This document shows positions 34,148-43,918 of a stretch of 64,000 nucleotides of DNA, in pieces (the stretch's first letter is position 1; every line of letters begins with the position of its first letter). The stretch covers positions 2,480,001-2,544,000 of the forward strand of contig NZ_CP035319.1 of NCBI RefSeq assembly GCF_004328705.1, read 5' to 3'. The stretch comes from Rhodococcus sp. ABRD24. Its GTDB lineage: Bacteria > Actinomycetota > Actinomycetes > Mycobacteriales > Mycobacteriaceae. The notes below the pieces were generated by a model. The model ran no database searches, had not been told where the DNA came from, and worked only from the letters and a program-made list of their open reading frames with translations. The position numbers and the translations under genes were made by a program.

Positions 34148-36427
34148 CTAACCTGGGAGCGGGATGGTGACACCCGGGAGGATCTGAATTCCCGGCGGCG
34201 GGGCGGGGGCCGGGGGTGCGGGAGCGGGGACGGGAGCCGGCTCCTGTGGGGCGGGCGCCTGCTGCTGCGGCACAGGCGAGCTCCGCTGCGGCTGAGGTAC
34301 GTTCGGCTGCGGCTGAGCGGGCGCCTGCTGAACCGGTGCCTGCTGCTGAACAGGCGCCTGCGGGACCGCCTGAGCCGGGGGAGCAGTCCACGAGGGCGCC
34401 TCCTGCTGCGTCTGCACCGACCGCTGCCGCGTCGACGGCGGTTCGGTATAGCCCTGCTCGGTGGCCCCCGCCGAGGAACCCCCGGTCGCGGCGGGCGGAC
34501 GGGACGGCTGCGCGTTCCCGAACTGCTCGTTCGGGGTACCTGCCAACGCGCCGTCCATCGTCGCCTTCCAGATGTCCGACGGCAGACCGGAACCGTATAT
34601 CATTCCACCCCAACTGGTTTCGATCGACTTTCCGTCCGCAGTGCCCACCCAGACCGCGGTGGACAGCGACGGCGTGGAACCGACCATCCACGCGTCCTTG
34701 TTCTCACCGGTGTCCCCGAGTTGCGCGGTTCCCGTCTTCGCCGCCGACACCCGGCCGCCGGCCAGGCCGTGCCCGCGCGAGTACTGCGCGATCGGCACCA
34801 TCGCCTGCGTGACAGCGTCCGCGATCGGGGCCTCGATCCGCTGTTCACCGGGTGGCGGCTGCCGGTCCAAGAGAATCTTGCCGTCCGCGTCCACCACCTT
34901 CTGCACCAGGAACGGCTGGTGGTACATTCCGGAAGCCGCGAGCGTCGCGTATGCCGACGCCATGTCGATGGGTCGGGTCTGATACTGGCCCAACACAATT
35001 CCGGTCTCCGGTGGGCCGCCGAACTGGGTGAGGGTCTCATGTTCGATACCCGGAACCTGCTTCGGGATGCCCGCCTGGTGTGCCGCGTCGGCAATCTTCT
35101 GGGCACCGTTCTCCATCGACAGGGTGAGCCGGTAGTAGCTGGTGTTGAGTGAACGTTTGAGCGCCTCCGCGAGGCTGCACGTACCGCACGTCTCACCCTC
35201 GACGTTCTTGATGGTGATGTCGCCGACCGTCAGCGGGGCACTGCTGAACGGCGTCGACAGCGGCACCTTGTCCTGCAGCGCCGCCACCGCCCCGAACACC
35301 TTGAACGCCGATCCGGTCTGCAACCCCGCCTGCGCGAAGTCGAACCCGGCACCCTCCGCACCGCCGTAGTAGGCGCGCACCGCCCCCGACCGCGGATCGA
35401 TCGACACCACCGCCGCCCGCAGCTGATCAGGCTGGTTGCCGAGGGCGCGGTTCACCGCATCGACCGCGGCCTGTTGGGCCTTCGCGTCGATGGTCGTGGT
35501 GATCTGCAGCCCACCCGTCTCGAGGTCCCGCTCGCCGATCCCGGCCGCCTCCAGCTCGTGAGCCACCTGCGTCCGAATCAGCCCCTCGGGACCGGGCGCG
35601 ACATCGGCCTGGGACGGCGGGGCAACGGGCAGCACCTCCGGGAACTCGACGGCCGCGCGCTCAGATGCGGCAAGCACCCCCATCTCGACCATGCCGTCCA
35701 GGACGTAGTTCCAGCGCGCCCGCAGCGCGTCGGGATCAGTGGCCGGATCGAGCATCGAGGGGCTCTGGATCACCGACGCCAGCACCGCACCCTCGGCGAT
35801 CGTCAACTGCTCCACCGGCTTGCCGAAGAACGCGTTCGATGCGGCCGCGATCCCGTAGGCATTGCGCCCGAAGTAGATGGTGTTCAGGTAGGCGCCGAGA
35901 ATCTCGTCCTTGGACCACTGCCGCGCCATCTTCGCCGACACCACCAGCTCCCGCGCCTTCCGGATCACGTTGCGGTCGGTGCCTACCAGCGCGTTCTTCA
36001 CATACTGCTGGGTGATGGTGGAGCCGCCGCCGGCGCTCTCCCGGCCCAGCAGGTTGTCCCGGCCGGCCCGCAGGAAGCCCGAGATCGAGTAACCAGGATT
36101 CGAGTAGAAGTCACGGTCCTCCGCCGAGAGCACCGCGTTCCGGACGGATCCGGGCACGGCCTCGAGCGGGACATCGGTGCGGTTGCCCTCCGGCGGGATC
36201 ACCTTGGCGACGACGCTCGTCCCGTCCGACGCGAGGATGGTCGCCACCTGGTTGGTCTGCATGTCCGCGGGGCGTGGCACGTCGGCCAGCAGATACGCCG
36301 CGGCCAGCAGGACGACCGGCACGAGAACCACCAGCGCGAGGATGCGCAGGAATCGGCTGCGGCGGGTTCGAGGCCGACGCTCGGGCCGCTGGGGTTCTTC
36401 GGGTGTCATGCTGCTCGTGGGATTCAC
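34148..36427 (-). CDS. Class A penicillin-binding protein (third copy in window)
   Basis: About 759 residues. A short basic N-terminus precedes one membrane segment (about 26-47). GT51 follows with Glu103 (SAEDRDF), then the transpeptidase with SAFK (373-376), SLNTSYY and a KTGTAQLGDTG motif. A long Pro/Gln-rich tail of about 130 residues ends GIQILPGVTIPLPG. The start is the GTG at 36427 (GGAAGTT upstream) or the ATG six codons later. It is divergent from an ECF sigma gene 280 bp away, which may control it. It is clearly related to the PBPs at 10699 and 27774 but more diverged in the GT51 DNA. Confidence 0.92.
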   Translation of the reverse strand: MNPTSSMTPEEPQRPERRPRTRRSRFLRILALVVLVPVVLLAAAYLLADVPRPADMQTNQVATILASDGTSVVAKVIPPEGNRTDVPLEAVPGSVRNAVLSAEDRDFYSNPGYSISGFLRAGRDNLLGRESAGGGSTITQQYVKNALVGTDRNVIRKARELVVSAKMARQWSKDEILGAYLNTIYFGRNAYGIAAASNAFFGKPVEQLTIAEGAVLASVIQSPSMLDPATDPDALRARWNYVLDGMVEMGVLAASERAAVEFPEVLPVAPPSQADVAPGPEGLIRTQVAHELEAAGIGERDLETGGLQITTTIDAKAQQAAVDAVNRALGNQPDQLRAAVVSIDPRSGAVRAYYGGAEGAGFDFAQAGLQTGSAFKVFGAVAALQDKVPLSTPFSSAPLTVGDITIKNVEGETCGTCSLAEALKRSLNTSYYRLTLSMENGAQKIADAAHQAGIPKQVPGIEHETLTQFGGPPETGIVLGQYQTRPIDMASAYATLAASGMYHQPFLVQKVVDADGKILLDRQPPPGEQRIEAPIADAVTQAMVPIAQYSRGHGLAGGRVSAAKTGTAQLGDTGENKDAWMVGSTPSLSTAVWVGTADGKSIETSWGGMIYGSGLPSDIWKATMDGALAGTPNEQFGNAQPSRPPAATGGSSAGATEQGYTEPPSTRQRSVQTQQEAPSWTAPPAQAVPQAPVQQQAPVQQAPAQPQPNVPQPQRSSPVPQQQAPAPQEPAPVPAPAPPAPAPPPGIQILPGVTIPLPG

Positions 36428-36623
36428 GCGCGCAACTTCCGGTCCGCAACTGGCGATCCAATCGAGCCCCAACCGGGGTCGGCTGGATCCGGTCGTCCCT
36501 CGATCCTCGCACTCCCGGGCGCGGACGGCACGTGATTGTCGATCCGGCGAGGACGGACCCGGCATACCCGACGCCGCTCCGATGTTTGCGGCGTCGCACC
36601 GCCGATCGGGGGAGCGGCGCGAC

Positions 36624-36649
36624 GGAAACCGGAGCGGCGGCGAACCGTC
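36624..36649 (+). promoter_or_regulatory. Possible ECF-type promoter of the sigma factor gene
   Basis: GGAAAC at 36624-36629 and CGTC at 36646-36649 with a 16-bp spacer fit the general ECF pattern (GGAAC-16/17-CGTT). It lies about 60 bp before the sigma gene, in the gap shared with the divergent PBP. Autoregulation is inferred. Confidence 0.4.
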
Positions 36650-36707
36650 GGCGCGCTCGGTCCGGAGGGTCCGGTAAGAAACGACGCCTGGCCGGACACT
36701 TCTTCGT

Positions 36708-37277
36708 ATGGGAGAGGAACAGCCGGGATCGCCGGCATCGCGGGACAGAGTGCGGTTCACGACATTGTGGGACGACTTCGGCGGGCGGGTGTTCGCGTAT
36801 GCCTGTCGGCATGTGGACCACCACACCGCTCAGGAGGTGGTGTCGGAGACGTTCCTGGTGGCGTGGCGACGACTGCCCGAGGTCCCCGACGAGGCGCTGC
36901 CGTGGCTGCTGGTGGTCGCCCGCAACACCATGTCCAACCACCGCCGCACCGACCGCCGCCGTGATGCACTGACGGAGAAGATGGCCCGCATCGAGCAGGT
37001 CGCCGGGTCCGCGCCGGGCGCCGATATCACCGTCACCGACCGTGCCGAGGTGCTCGCGGCCCTGGCGGCCCTCACCTCTACGGAGCGCGAAGCCCTGCTG
37101 TTGACCGCGTGGGACGGCTTGAGCGCCGCCGAAGCGGCCCGTGTCGTCGGGTGTTCCGTCCCTGCCATGCACGTCCGGCTCTTCCGGGCCCGACGCCGTA
37201 TGCGCACCGAGGCAGCCACCGAATCCACCACCTCGACCCCGCTGCGGGTCGTCCCCCAACCGAGGAGCATCCGATGA
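36708..37277 (+). CDS. ECF-type RNA polymerase sigma factor
   Basis: The 189-residue sigma-70 family protein has region 2 (about 15-85, DFGGRVFAYACRHVDHHTAQE; LPWLLVVARNTMSNHRR) and region 4 (about 110-160, LTSTEREALLLTAWDGLSAAEAARVVG). It has no extra C-terminal domain. The stop overlaps the next gene by 4 bp (ATGA), and that gene encodes a single-pass membrane protein, a common arrangement for sigma factor and regulator. It is divergent from the third class A PBP, so an envelope-stress role is plausible. Confidence 0.88.
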   Translation: MGEEQPGSPASRDRVRFTTLWDDFGGRVFAYACRHVDHHTAQEVVSETFLVAWRRLPEVPDEALPWLLVVARNTMSNHRRTDRRRDALTEKMARIEQVAGSAPGADITVTDRAEVLAALAALTSTEREALLLTAWDGLSAAEAARVVGCSVPAMHVRLFRARRRMRTEAATESTTSTPLRVVPQPRSIR

Positions 37278-38047
37278 CGAAAGACCTGTTGAAGACCCTC
37301 GAAGGTATGCGGCCCGACACCGGGACCGACTCGCTGTTATGGCCGCAGCACCTGCAGGCGACGGAGCGCGCCCGCATCATGGCGACCACCACCGAACCGG
37401 CGAGCCCCGCCCGGCGGACCCGGCGGGTGGGCACCGTTGTCGCAGTCGCGGCCTTGATCGCCGCGGGCGGTGTCGGGGCGGCCGCCGCCTCCGGGATAAT
37501 GCCGAAGGCGTTCACCGACCACTACTACTCCTGGAAAGAACCGGGGCCGGGGTCCACCCCGGTGGATCCGGCCGCAGCCGAGCGGATCGGATCCGTTCCC
37601 GGCCCGGACAGCTTTGTGCTCAGCGTCTTCGTGGCCCGCGGGGCCGGCGACCAACGGTGCATGGCTGCAGTGTTCGAGAGCCCCGAGAGCGCGGCGCGGC
37701 CCGGACCGTCGGAGTTCACCGACCTGGGCGGACGCTGCCGCCAGGGACCCGAGAGCGCCGGCGGTCTGGGTGACGGTGCTGGCACATTCCCCGTCGCGTC
37801 GTTCGGCGACGGTGGTGGCGGCGAGGTGCTACCGAACGCCGTGACCTTCGACGCGGCGGCGGGCGAGGCGGTGCGTGCCGAAATCCGCACCAGCACCGGG
37901 CAGGTGCTTCCCATGGTTCTCGCGGACGGCAGCTTCTTCGGCTGGTACCCGATGCCGCCGACGCCCGGCAGCCCCCGGCCGGTCCTCACCGGATACGCCG
38001 CCGACGGCACCGTCGTCGGCAGCTTCGAGATCGGGCCGAACTTCTAG
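37274..38047 (+). CDS. Single-pass membrane protein, possible partner of the ECF sigma factor
   Basis: The 257-residue protein has a cytoplasmic N-terminus of about 50 residues (MTKDLLKTLEGMRPDTGTDS), one membrane segment (about 53-75, VGTVVAVAALIAAGGVGAAA) and an exported Gly/Pro-rich domain. It has no zinc-binding HxxxCxxC anti-sigma motif. The ATGA overlap with the sigma gene suggests linked function, perhaps as an anti-sigma or sensor, but this is inferred from position only. Confidence 0.6.
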   Translation: MTKDLLKTLEGMRPDTGTDSLLWPQHLQATERARIMATTTEPASPARRTRRVGTVVAVAALIAAGGVGAAAASGIMPKAFTDHYYSWKEPGPGSTPVDPAAAERIGSVPGPDSFVLSVFVARGAGDQRCMAAVFESPESAARPGPSEFTDLGGRCRQGPESAGGLGDGAGTFPVASFGDGGGGEVLPNAVTFDAAAGEAVRAEIRTSTGQVLPMVLADGSFFGWYPMPPTPGSPRPVLTGYAADGTVVGSFEIGPNF

Positions 38048-38058
38048 GTGATCCGACT

Positions 38059-38121
38059 CGCGTTTTGCGCACTTATCGCGAGAAATCGGCCCCGGAACGC
38101 GCGATAAGTGCGCAAAACGCG
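38059..38121. repeat. Long perfect inverted repeat (22-bp arms), probable bidirectional terminator
   Basis: Arms at 38059-38080 and 38100-38121 pair perfectly over 22 bp with a 19-nt loop. The outer part reads CGCGTTTTGCGCAC. The outer arm sequences recur at 59154-59216, also between convergent genes. Here it lies between the convergent 37274-38047 and 38139-38330 genes, so termination in both directions is likely. Confidence 0.8.
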
Positions 38122-38138
38122 GGGGAGGAGGGCGTCAG

Positions 38139-38330
38139 TCAGGTCCGCCGCCGCAGCACGATCACCCCACCGAGGACGACGACGCAGCCAAGCAGCACCA
38201 GCGACGACGTCACCGACGGCTCGCCGCGGACGATGGCGACAGCGGCGGCGAGGAACGCCATCACCGTGAAGAACCCGACGATGCCGATCAGCATCTCGAG
38301 CGACTGACGCCGCCGCGACGGTCTAGGCAC
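38139..38330 (-). CDS. Small two-segment membrane protein
   Basis: The 63-residue protein has a basic start (VPRPSRRRQSLE), two hydrophobic segments (LIGIVGFFTVMAFLAAAVAI and VTSSLVLLGCVVVLGGVIVL) and a basic end (RRRT). It begins about 14 bp after the permease stop, so it is probably the last gene of the sugar transporter operon. The GTG at 38330 is the likely start. The family was not recognised. Confidence 0.5.
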   Translation of the reverse strand: MPRPSRRRQSLEMLIGIVGFFTVMAFLAAAVAIVRGEPSVTSSLVLLGCVVVLGGVIVLRRRT

Positions 38331-38344
38331 GTGGAGCCACCATG

Positions 38345-39292
38345 TCAGCTCTTCACGCCACCAGCGGTGAGGCCGGAGACGATGCGGCGCTGGAACAGCA
38401 GCACCATGATCACCAGCGGGATAGTCACGATCGTGCCGGCCGCCATGATCGCGGCGTACGGCTGCTCCCACGAGTTGGCGCCCGCGAACCGGGCGATCGC
38501 GACGGTGACCGGCTCGGTCTTCTCCGTCGACAGCAGGCTCGCGAGCATGAACTCGTTCCACGTCGCGATGAACGCGAGGATCGCAGTCGTGAACAGGGCG
38601 GGCGCGGCCAGCGGCAGGATCACCAGCCGGAACGCCTGGAACCTGGTGGCGCCGTCGATTCGCGCGGCCTCCTCGAGTTCCCACGGCAGATCCGACAGGA
38701 ACGAGGTGAGCGTGTAGATGGTCAGCGGCAGCACGAACGAGATGTTCGGGATGATCAGGGCCTGGTACTGACCGATCCAGCCGAAGTCGCCGAACAGCTG
38801 GAACAGCGGTGTCATCAGCGCGACGGTCGGAAACATCGACGCGCCCAGGATGATGCCGGTGACGATGTACTTGCCGCGGAATTCGACCCGGGCCAGCGCA
38901 TACGCGGTGAATACTCCGAGCAGCAGGCCGACGGCGGTGGTGACCGCGCCGATGATGAGGCTGTTGACGATCGCGCCGAGGAAGTCGTTGCCCTTGTCCG
39001 TGGACAGCGCGGCACGGAAGTTGTCGAGCGTCAGGTACGTCGGCCAGGGGGTGGTGTCGAAGGTGTGGTCGACGCGCCGAAACGCCGTGACGACCATCCA
39101 GTAGAACGGTGCCAGACCCCAGATCAGGATGATCGCCACACCGAGGTAGGTGCGCGCCATCTTGCCGCGGTCGGTGCGGCGGCGCGGCTTGTCGATCACC
39201 GTCGAAGCCTCAGCCGCGGGCGGGGGAGCGACAGCCACTGCGGCAGCCGCCTCGAGGTTGTCGTATTCGTCGGGCCTACGGTGACGTCCCAT
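38345..39292 (-). CDS. Carbohydrate ABC transporter permease (SugB-type)
   Basis: The 315-residue permease has a soluble N-terminus, six membrane segments and the EAA loop (ELEEAARIDGATRFQAFRLVILPLA) that contacts the ATPase. The ATG overlaps the stop of the first permease in TGATG, so translation is coupled. With the neighbouring permease, lipoprotein and ATPase it forms a CUT1-type sugar importer like the mycobacterial trehalose system LpqY-SugABC. Sugar specificity cannot be read from sequence. Confidence 0.9.
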   Translation of the reverse strand: MGRHRRPDEYDNLEAAAAVAVAPPPAAEASTVIDKPRRRTDRGKMARTYLGVAIILIWGLAPFYWMVVTAFRRVDHTFDTTPWPTYLTLDNFRAALSTDKGNDFLGAIVNSLIIGAVTTAVGLLLGVFTAYALARVEFRGKYIVTGIILGASMFPTVALMTPLFQLFGDFGWIGQYQALIIPNISFVLPLTIYTLTSFLSDLPWELEEAARIDGATRFQAFRLVILPLAAPALFTTAILAFIATWNEFMLASLLSTEKTEPVTVAIARFAGANSWEQPYAAIMAAGTIVTIPLVIMVLLFQRRIVSGLTAGGVKS

Positions 39293-40383
39293 CAGCGGTC
39301 CGCTCCCTTCCGCTGCTCTTCCTGGGTTCGCACCGCATTGGCGCCGAGGAACTTCACCATCACGAACGCGACGGCGAAGATCAGGAGGAATATGAGCGTC
39401 GACAGCGCCGACGCACTCTGGAAGTTGCCCTGCCGGATGTCGGCGACCACCAGGATCGACAGCGTCGTGTTCGGGGTCGCGCCGGACGTGCCGGACAGGA
39501 TCGCGGGCAGGTCGTACATGCGCAGCACATCGAGGGTGCGGAACAGCACCGCGACCATGAGCGCCGGCTTCACCAGCGGCAGCGTGATTTTGGTGAACCG
39601 CTGCCACGCGCTGGCGCCGTCCACCTTGGCGGCCTCGTAGACGTCCTGCGGAATCATCTGCAGGCCCGCGAGGATCAGCAGCGCCATGAACGGCGTCGTC
39701 TTCCACACGTCGGCGATGATGACCGCGAACCTCGAGGCCCACGGGTCGGTGGTCCACGCGATGGAGGTGCCGAGCAGGCGGTTCGCGATGCCGTTTTCGG
39801 CGAAGATGAAGAACCACAGCTTCGCGGTGACCGCGGTGGGGATGGCCCACGGGATCAGCACGCTCGCGCGCAGCAGGGAGCGCCCGAAGAACGTCTTGCC
39901 CATGACCGTCGCCATCCACAGGCCGAGGAGCACCTCGATCGCGACGGTGACGACGGCGAAGAAGACGGTGACGCCCGCGGCGGACCAGAAGTCCGAGGCC
40001 AGGGTGCCCGGCGGACACGTGCCCGCGCCGCCACCGCAGTCCTGGACCAGCCACTGCAGGTAGTGCTTGAATCCGGCGAACCCGCCCGGGGTGAAGCGGC
40101 CCGTGTCGGGGTCGATCCCCTTGTTCGCCTGGAACGAGAGGTACACCGCGCGCAACACCGGGTACACGATGACGACGGCCAGGATCACCATCGTGGGCGC
40201 GATCAGCCAGATCGGCCGGAAGTCGCGCTTGCGGCGTGGAGTGACCGCCTTCGGTTCGTCGTCGTGACCCGTCCGCGCCGTGCCGGGCCCGGGCCCGGAA
40301 GCGCGACCGCCGTGGCCGGGATCGTCGACCCCGGCCACGGCGCGGGCCTCGTCTGCTCGCCTGAGCCCAGCAGAGTCAGCCAT
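39292..40383 (-). CDS. Carbohydrate ABC transporter permease (SugA-type)
   Basis: The 363-residue permease has a long Gly/Pro/Arg-rich cytoplasmic N-terminus (1-55), six membrane segments and an EAA loop (VYEAAKVDGASAWQRFTKITLPL). A large exported loop between segments 1 and 2 contains two cysteines (DCGGGAGTCPPG). It follows the binding-protein gene by about 40 bp and overlaps the next permease by 1 bp. It forms the channel with that permease. Confidence 0.9.
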   Translation of the reverse strand: MADSAGLRRADEARAVAGVDDPGHGGRASGPGPGTARTGHDDEPKAVTPRRKRDFRPIWLIAPTMVILAVVIVYPVLRAVYLSFQANKGIDPDTGRFTPGGFAGFKHYLQWLVQDCGGGAGTCPPGTLASDFWSAAGVTVFFAVVTVAIEVLLGLWMATVMGKTFFGRSLLRASVLIPWAIPTAVTAKLWFFIFAENGIANRLLGTSIAWTTDPWASRFAVIIADVWKTTPFMALLILAGLQMIPQDVYEAAKVDGASAWQRFTKITLPLVKPALMVAVLFRTLDVLRMYDLPAILSGTSGATPNTTLSILVVADIRQGNFQSASALSTLIFLLIFAVAFVMVKFLGANAVRTQEEQRKGADR

Positions 40384-40422
40384 CGTGCGTTACCTGATTC
40401 CTCGTGTTCGAACGGGTGGTGC

Positions 40423-41706
40423 CTACTTTGCCGCGTTGTTGATGGCCGCGGTCATGTTGGTGACCGCCTGGTCGACCGTCGACTTACCGTTCAGTGCAGC
40501 AGACGCATTGTCCTGGATCGCCTTCGAGATGGCCGTGTAGTACGGGGTGACCGGACGCGGCTGCGCGTTCTCGAGAGCCGCCTTCAGCGCCGGCAGGTAC
40601 GGGTACTTCGCGACCAGAGCCGGATCGTCGTAGACCGACTTGAGGACCGGCGGGAACGAGTTGTCCGCGAACGACATCTGGTTCTCTGCATTCTGGATGA
40701 ACGCAATGAAGTCACGGGCCGTGGCTTTGTTCTTCGAGAAGACGTTGATGCCGTTGTTGTAGCCGCCCAGCGTGGACGCACCGGCACCGTCCGGGCCGAC
40801 GATCGGCGCGACGCCGACGTTGCCCTTCACCTTCGACGCGTCATCCTGCGCGTTGTCCCACATGTACGGCCAGTTGTAGGCGTACATTGCCTCGCCACCG
40901 ACGAACGCGAGGTTGGTCTCCTCCTCGGTGAAGCCGGTGGAGCGCTTCGCGATCTGGCCGGCCTGGTAGGCGTCGACCATGGCCTGCACACCGGCCTTCG
41001 ACTGCGGGGACTCGACCTCGGGGGTGCTGCCGTCGGCACCGACGACCGCGCCGCCCCACGAGTTGATGAACTGCGTGGTGTTGACGGTGAGGCCCTCGTA
41101 CTGCTTGAGCTGGGTGACCATGCAGTCCTGGACGCCCTTGTCCTTGGCGACCGTGCAGCTGTCGGTGAGCGCCTTCCAGTTCGCAGGAGCCGTCGGCGTG
41201 AGATCGGTGCGGTAGTACAGCAGCTGCGCATTGGTGTTCTGCGGGCCGGCGTACAGCTTGCCGCGGTAGGTCGCGCTGTCGACCGTGGCGGGCAGCAGCG
41301 GCGCGGTGTCGATGGCCAGCGAGCCCTCGAGCGGCTGCAGCCAGCCGTTCGCGGCGAAGCCGGCGGTCCAGACGACGTCGAGCGCCATCACGTCGTAGTC
41401 GGCGTTGCCCGCCTGCAGCGACTGCTCCAGCTTGTTGCGCTGGTCGTCGGCCTCACCGGGCAGCTCCTTGAGCGAAACCTGCTCGTCCGGGTGCGCGGCG
41501 TTCCACTTCTCGATGACCGGCTGCAGCGTCGCCGTGTCGTTCTTACCCATCGCGAACGAGATCGCACCACGGCCGTCGAGGTTCTGCTTGACGGCGTCGT
41601 CGGCGCTGGTGCTGCCGCCGTTGTCACTCGAACACCCGGCGAGCGCGAGCAGCGCGACGGCCGAGGCCGCGACTGCAACCCGCGAGCGCGTATTGAAAGA
41701 ACGCAT
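40423..41706 (-). CDS. Sugar-binding lipoprotein of ABC importer (LpqY-type)
   Basis: The 427-residue extracytoplasmic solute-binding protein has a lipoprotein signal with lipobox LAGC (about residue 24). The family 1 binding fold includes DVMALDVVWTAGFAANGWL and GGYNNGINVFSKNKA. AAAGGTGG precedes the ATG at 41706, which decides this start over the earlier one at 41751. It lies between the ATPase gene and the two permeases, all in one direction. Sugar is expected as substrate; trehalose or maltose are guesses by analogy. Confidence 0.9.
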   Translation of the reverse strand: MRSFNTRSRVAVAASAVALLALAGCSSDNGGSTSADDAVKQNLDGRGAISFAMGKNDTATLQPVIEKWNAAHPDEQVSLKELPGEADDQRNKLEQSLQAGNADYDVMALDVVWTAGFAANGWLQPLEGSLAIDTAPLLPATVDSATYRGKLYAGPQNTNAQLLYYRTDLTPTAPANWKALTDSCTVAKDKGVQDCMVTQLKQYEGLTVNTTQFINSWGGAVVGADGSTPEVESPQSKAGVQAMVDAYQAGQIAKRSTGFTEEETNLAFVGGEAMYAYNWPYMWDNAQDDASKVKGNVGVAPIVGPDGAGASTLGGYNNGINVFSKNKATARDFIAFIQNAENQMSFADNSFPPVLKSVYDDPALVAKYPYLPALKAALENAQPRPVTPYYTAISKAIQDNASAALNGKSTVDQAVTNMTAAINNAAK

Positions 41707-41852
41707 GGTCCACCTTTCAGATAGACGATCTCCGGTCCCTTGATCGTGCACTGAGGGCAGCGCGTCAACCGGACCGAGGCATATGTCGCCGCCTACTGTG
41801 GCACGACCGGACGCAAAATTCGGTCATTACACCCGGACTGGATCGGTCAGGG

Positions 41853-42935
<1,083 letters not shown>

Positions 42936-43100
42936 GGTGGAGCGGTCCCTTCACCGGCAGGAACGTGCCGGACGATCCGAGTGAGGGTGCACGGCTGTGC
43001 GGGGACAGCATAGGCGTCCCACGTGACGTGTGGGCCGACCGCGCACCGGTCCAGTCGCATGAAGCGGATGCGCCGGCCGCCCCGCCGCCCGGCACCCGGG

Positions 43101-43895
43101 TCAGCCCCGGATGAGGTCCCGGAGTTCGGCGGCAAGCTCCGGGGTGGCCGCGACAATCCCGCTCCATCGCCGGGTCAGGTCGGTGTCGAACTCGATCGGA
43201 CGATCGAACGCGTCGATGACCGCGCCGCCCGACGCGCCGACCAGGACGGTGGCGGCGGCAATGTCCATCAGCCGATGGGTGTCGCTGCCCGCGTCGACGA
43301 AGGCGTCGACGGCTCCGGTCGCGACGAATGCCGCATCGATGGTGCTGCAACTGAGGATGCGGATGCGTTTCGCGGCATCGGCGACCCGTGTCCAGGAGTC
43401 CCGGTTCCGGGCATGCGGCCGCAGCACGGAGACCGCCGCCTCTCGCGCCGATCGGCGGCCACTCGTGGTGAACTCGGACCGGTTCCGCGATGCCCACCAC
43501 CGCTGGTCGGTGTGCAGCCACGCAGTGAGAGCTTCGGTGAACTCGCCGTCGATCGCGACGGCGGCGCTGAAGCAGGACAGCGGCACTCCCGCCGCCGCAT
43601 TGGCGGACCCGTCCACGGGGTCGACGACGAGGGTGACGGCCGATCCGACGTCGACCCAGCCGCGTTCCTCGGAAAGCACGTTCACACCGGCCGCGGTCGC
43701 CGCGTCGATGATCGCGTCCTCGACGAGGACATCGATGAACATCGTTGGGGTGCCGTCGGCGCCGTCCATCGCGATCGCCGCGAGCTTGTCGGGCGAGTGG
43801 GTGAGCACGGCGTCACGGTAGGCCGACACCGCCGCGTCCGCAGCGGCCACGAGCGCCTGGTTCGCCTCCGCAGGAATGGTTTTCGTGTAGATCAT
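43101..43895 (-). CDS. Inositol-monophosphatase-family phosphatase, last gene of the phnDCE unit
   Basis: The 264-residue Mg-dependent phosphatase fold has the metal motif VVDPVDGSAN (usual DPIDGT), an upstream SEERG and a C-terminal MDIAAA in place of the usual WDxAA. GGAG lies 6 nt before the ATG at 43895. It starts 23 bp after the phnE stop and is probably co-transcribed with phnDCE. The altered motifs and context suggest a substrate other than inositol phosphate, perhaps a ribose phosphate from the C-P lyase pathway or a phosphate ester entering by the transporter. That is inference. Confidence 0.8.
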   Translation of the reverse strand: MIYTKTIPAEANQALVAAADAAVSAYRDAVLTHSPDKLAAIAMDGADGTPTMFIDVLVEDAIIDAATAAGVNVLSEERGWVDVGSAVTLVVDPVDGSANAAAGVPLSCFSAAVAIDGEFTEALTAWLHTDQRWWASRNRSEFTTSGRRSAREAAVSVLRPHARNRDSWTRVADAAKRIRILSCSTIDAAFVATGAVDAFVDAGSDTHRLMDIAAATVLVGASGGAVIDAFDRPIEFDTDLTRRWSGIVAATPELAAELRDLIRG

Positions 43896-43918
43896 CTGAT
43901 GCTCCAGTTGCAGTGGGG

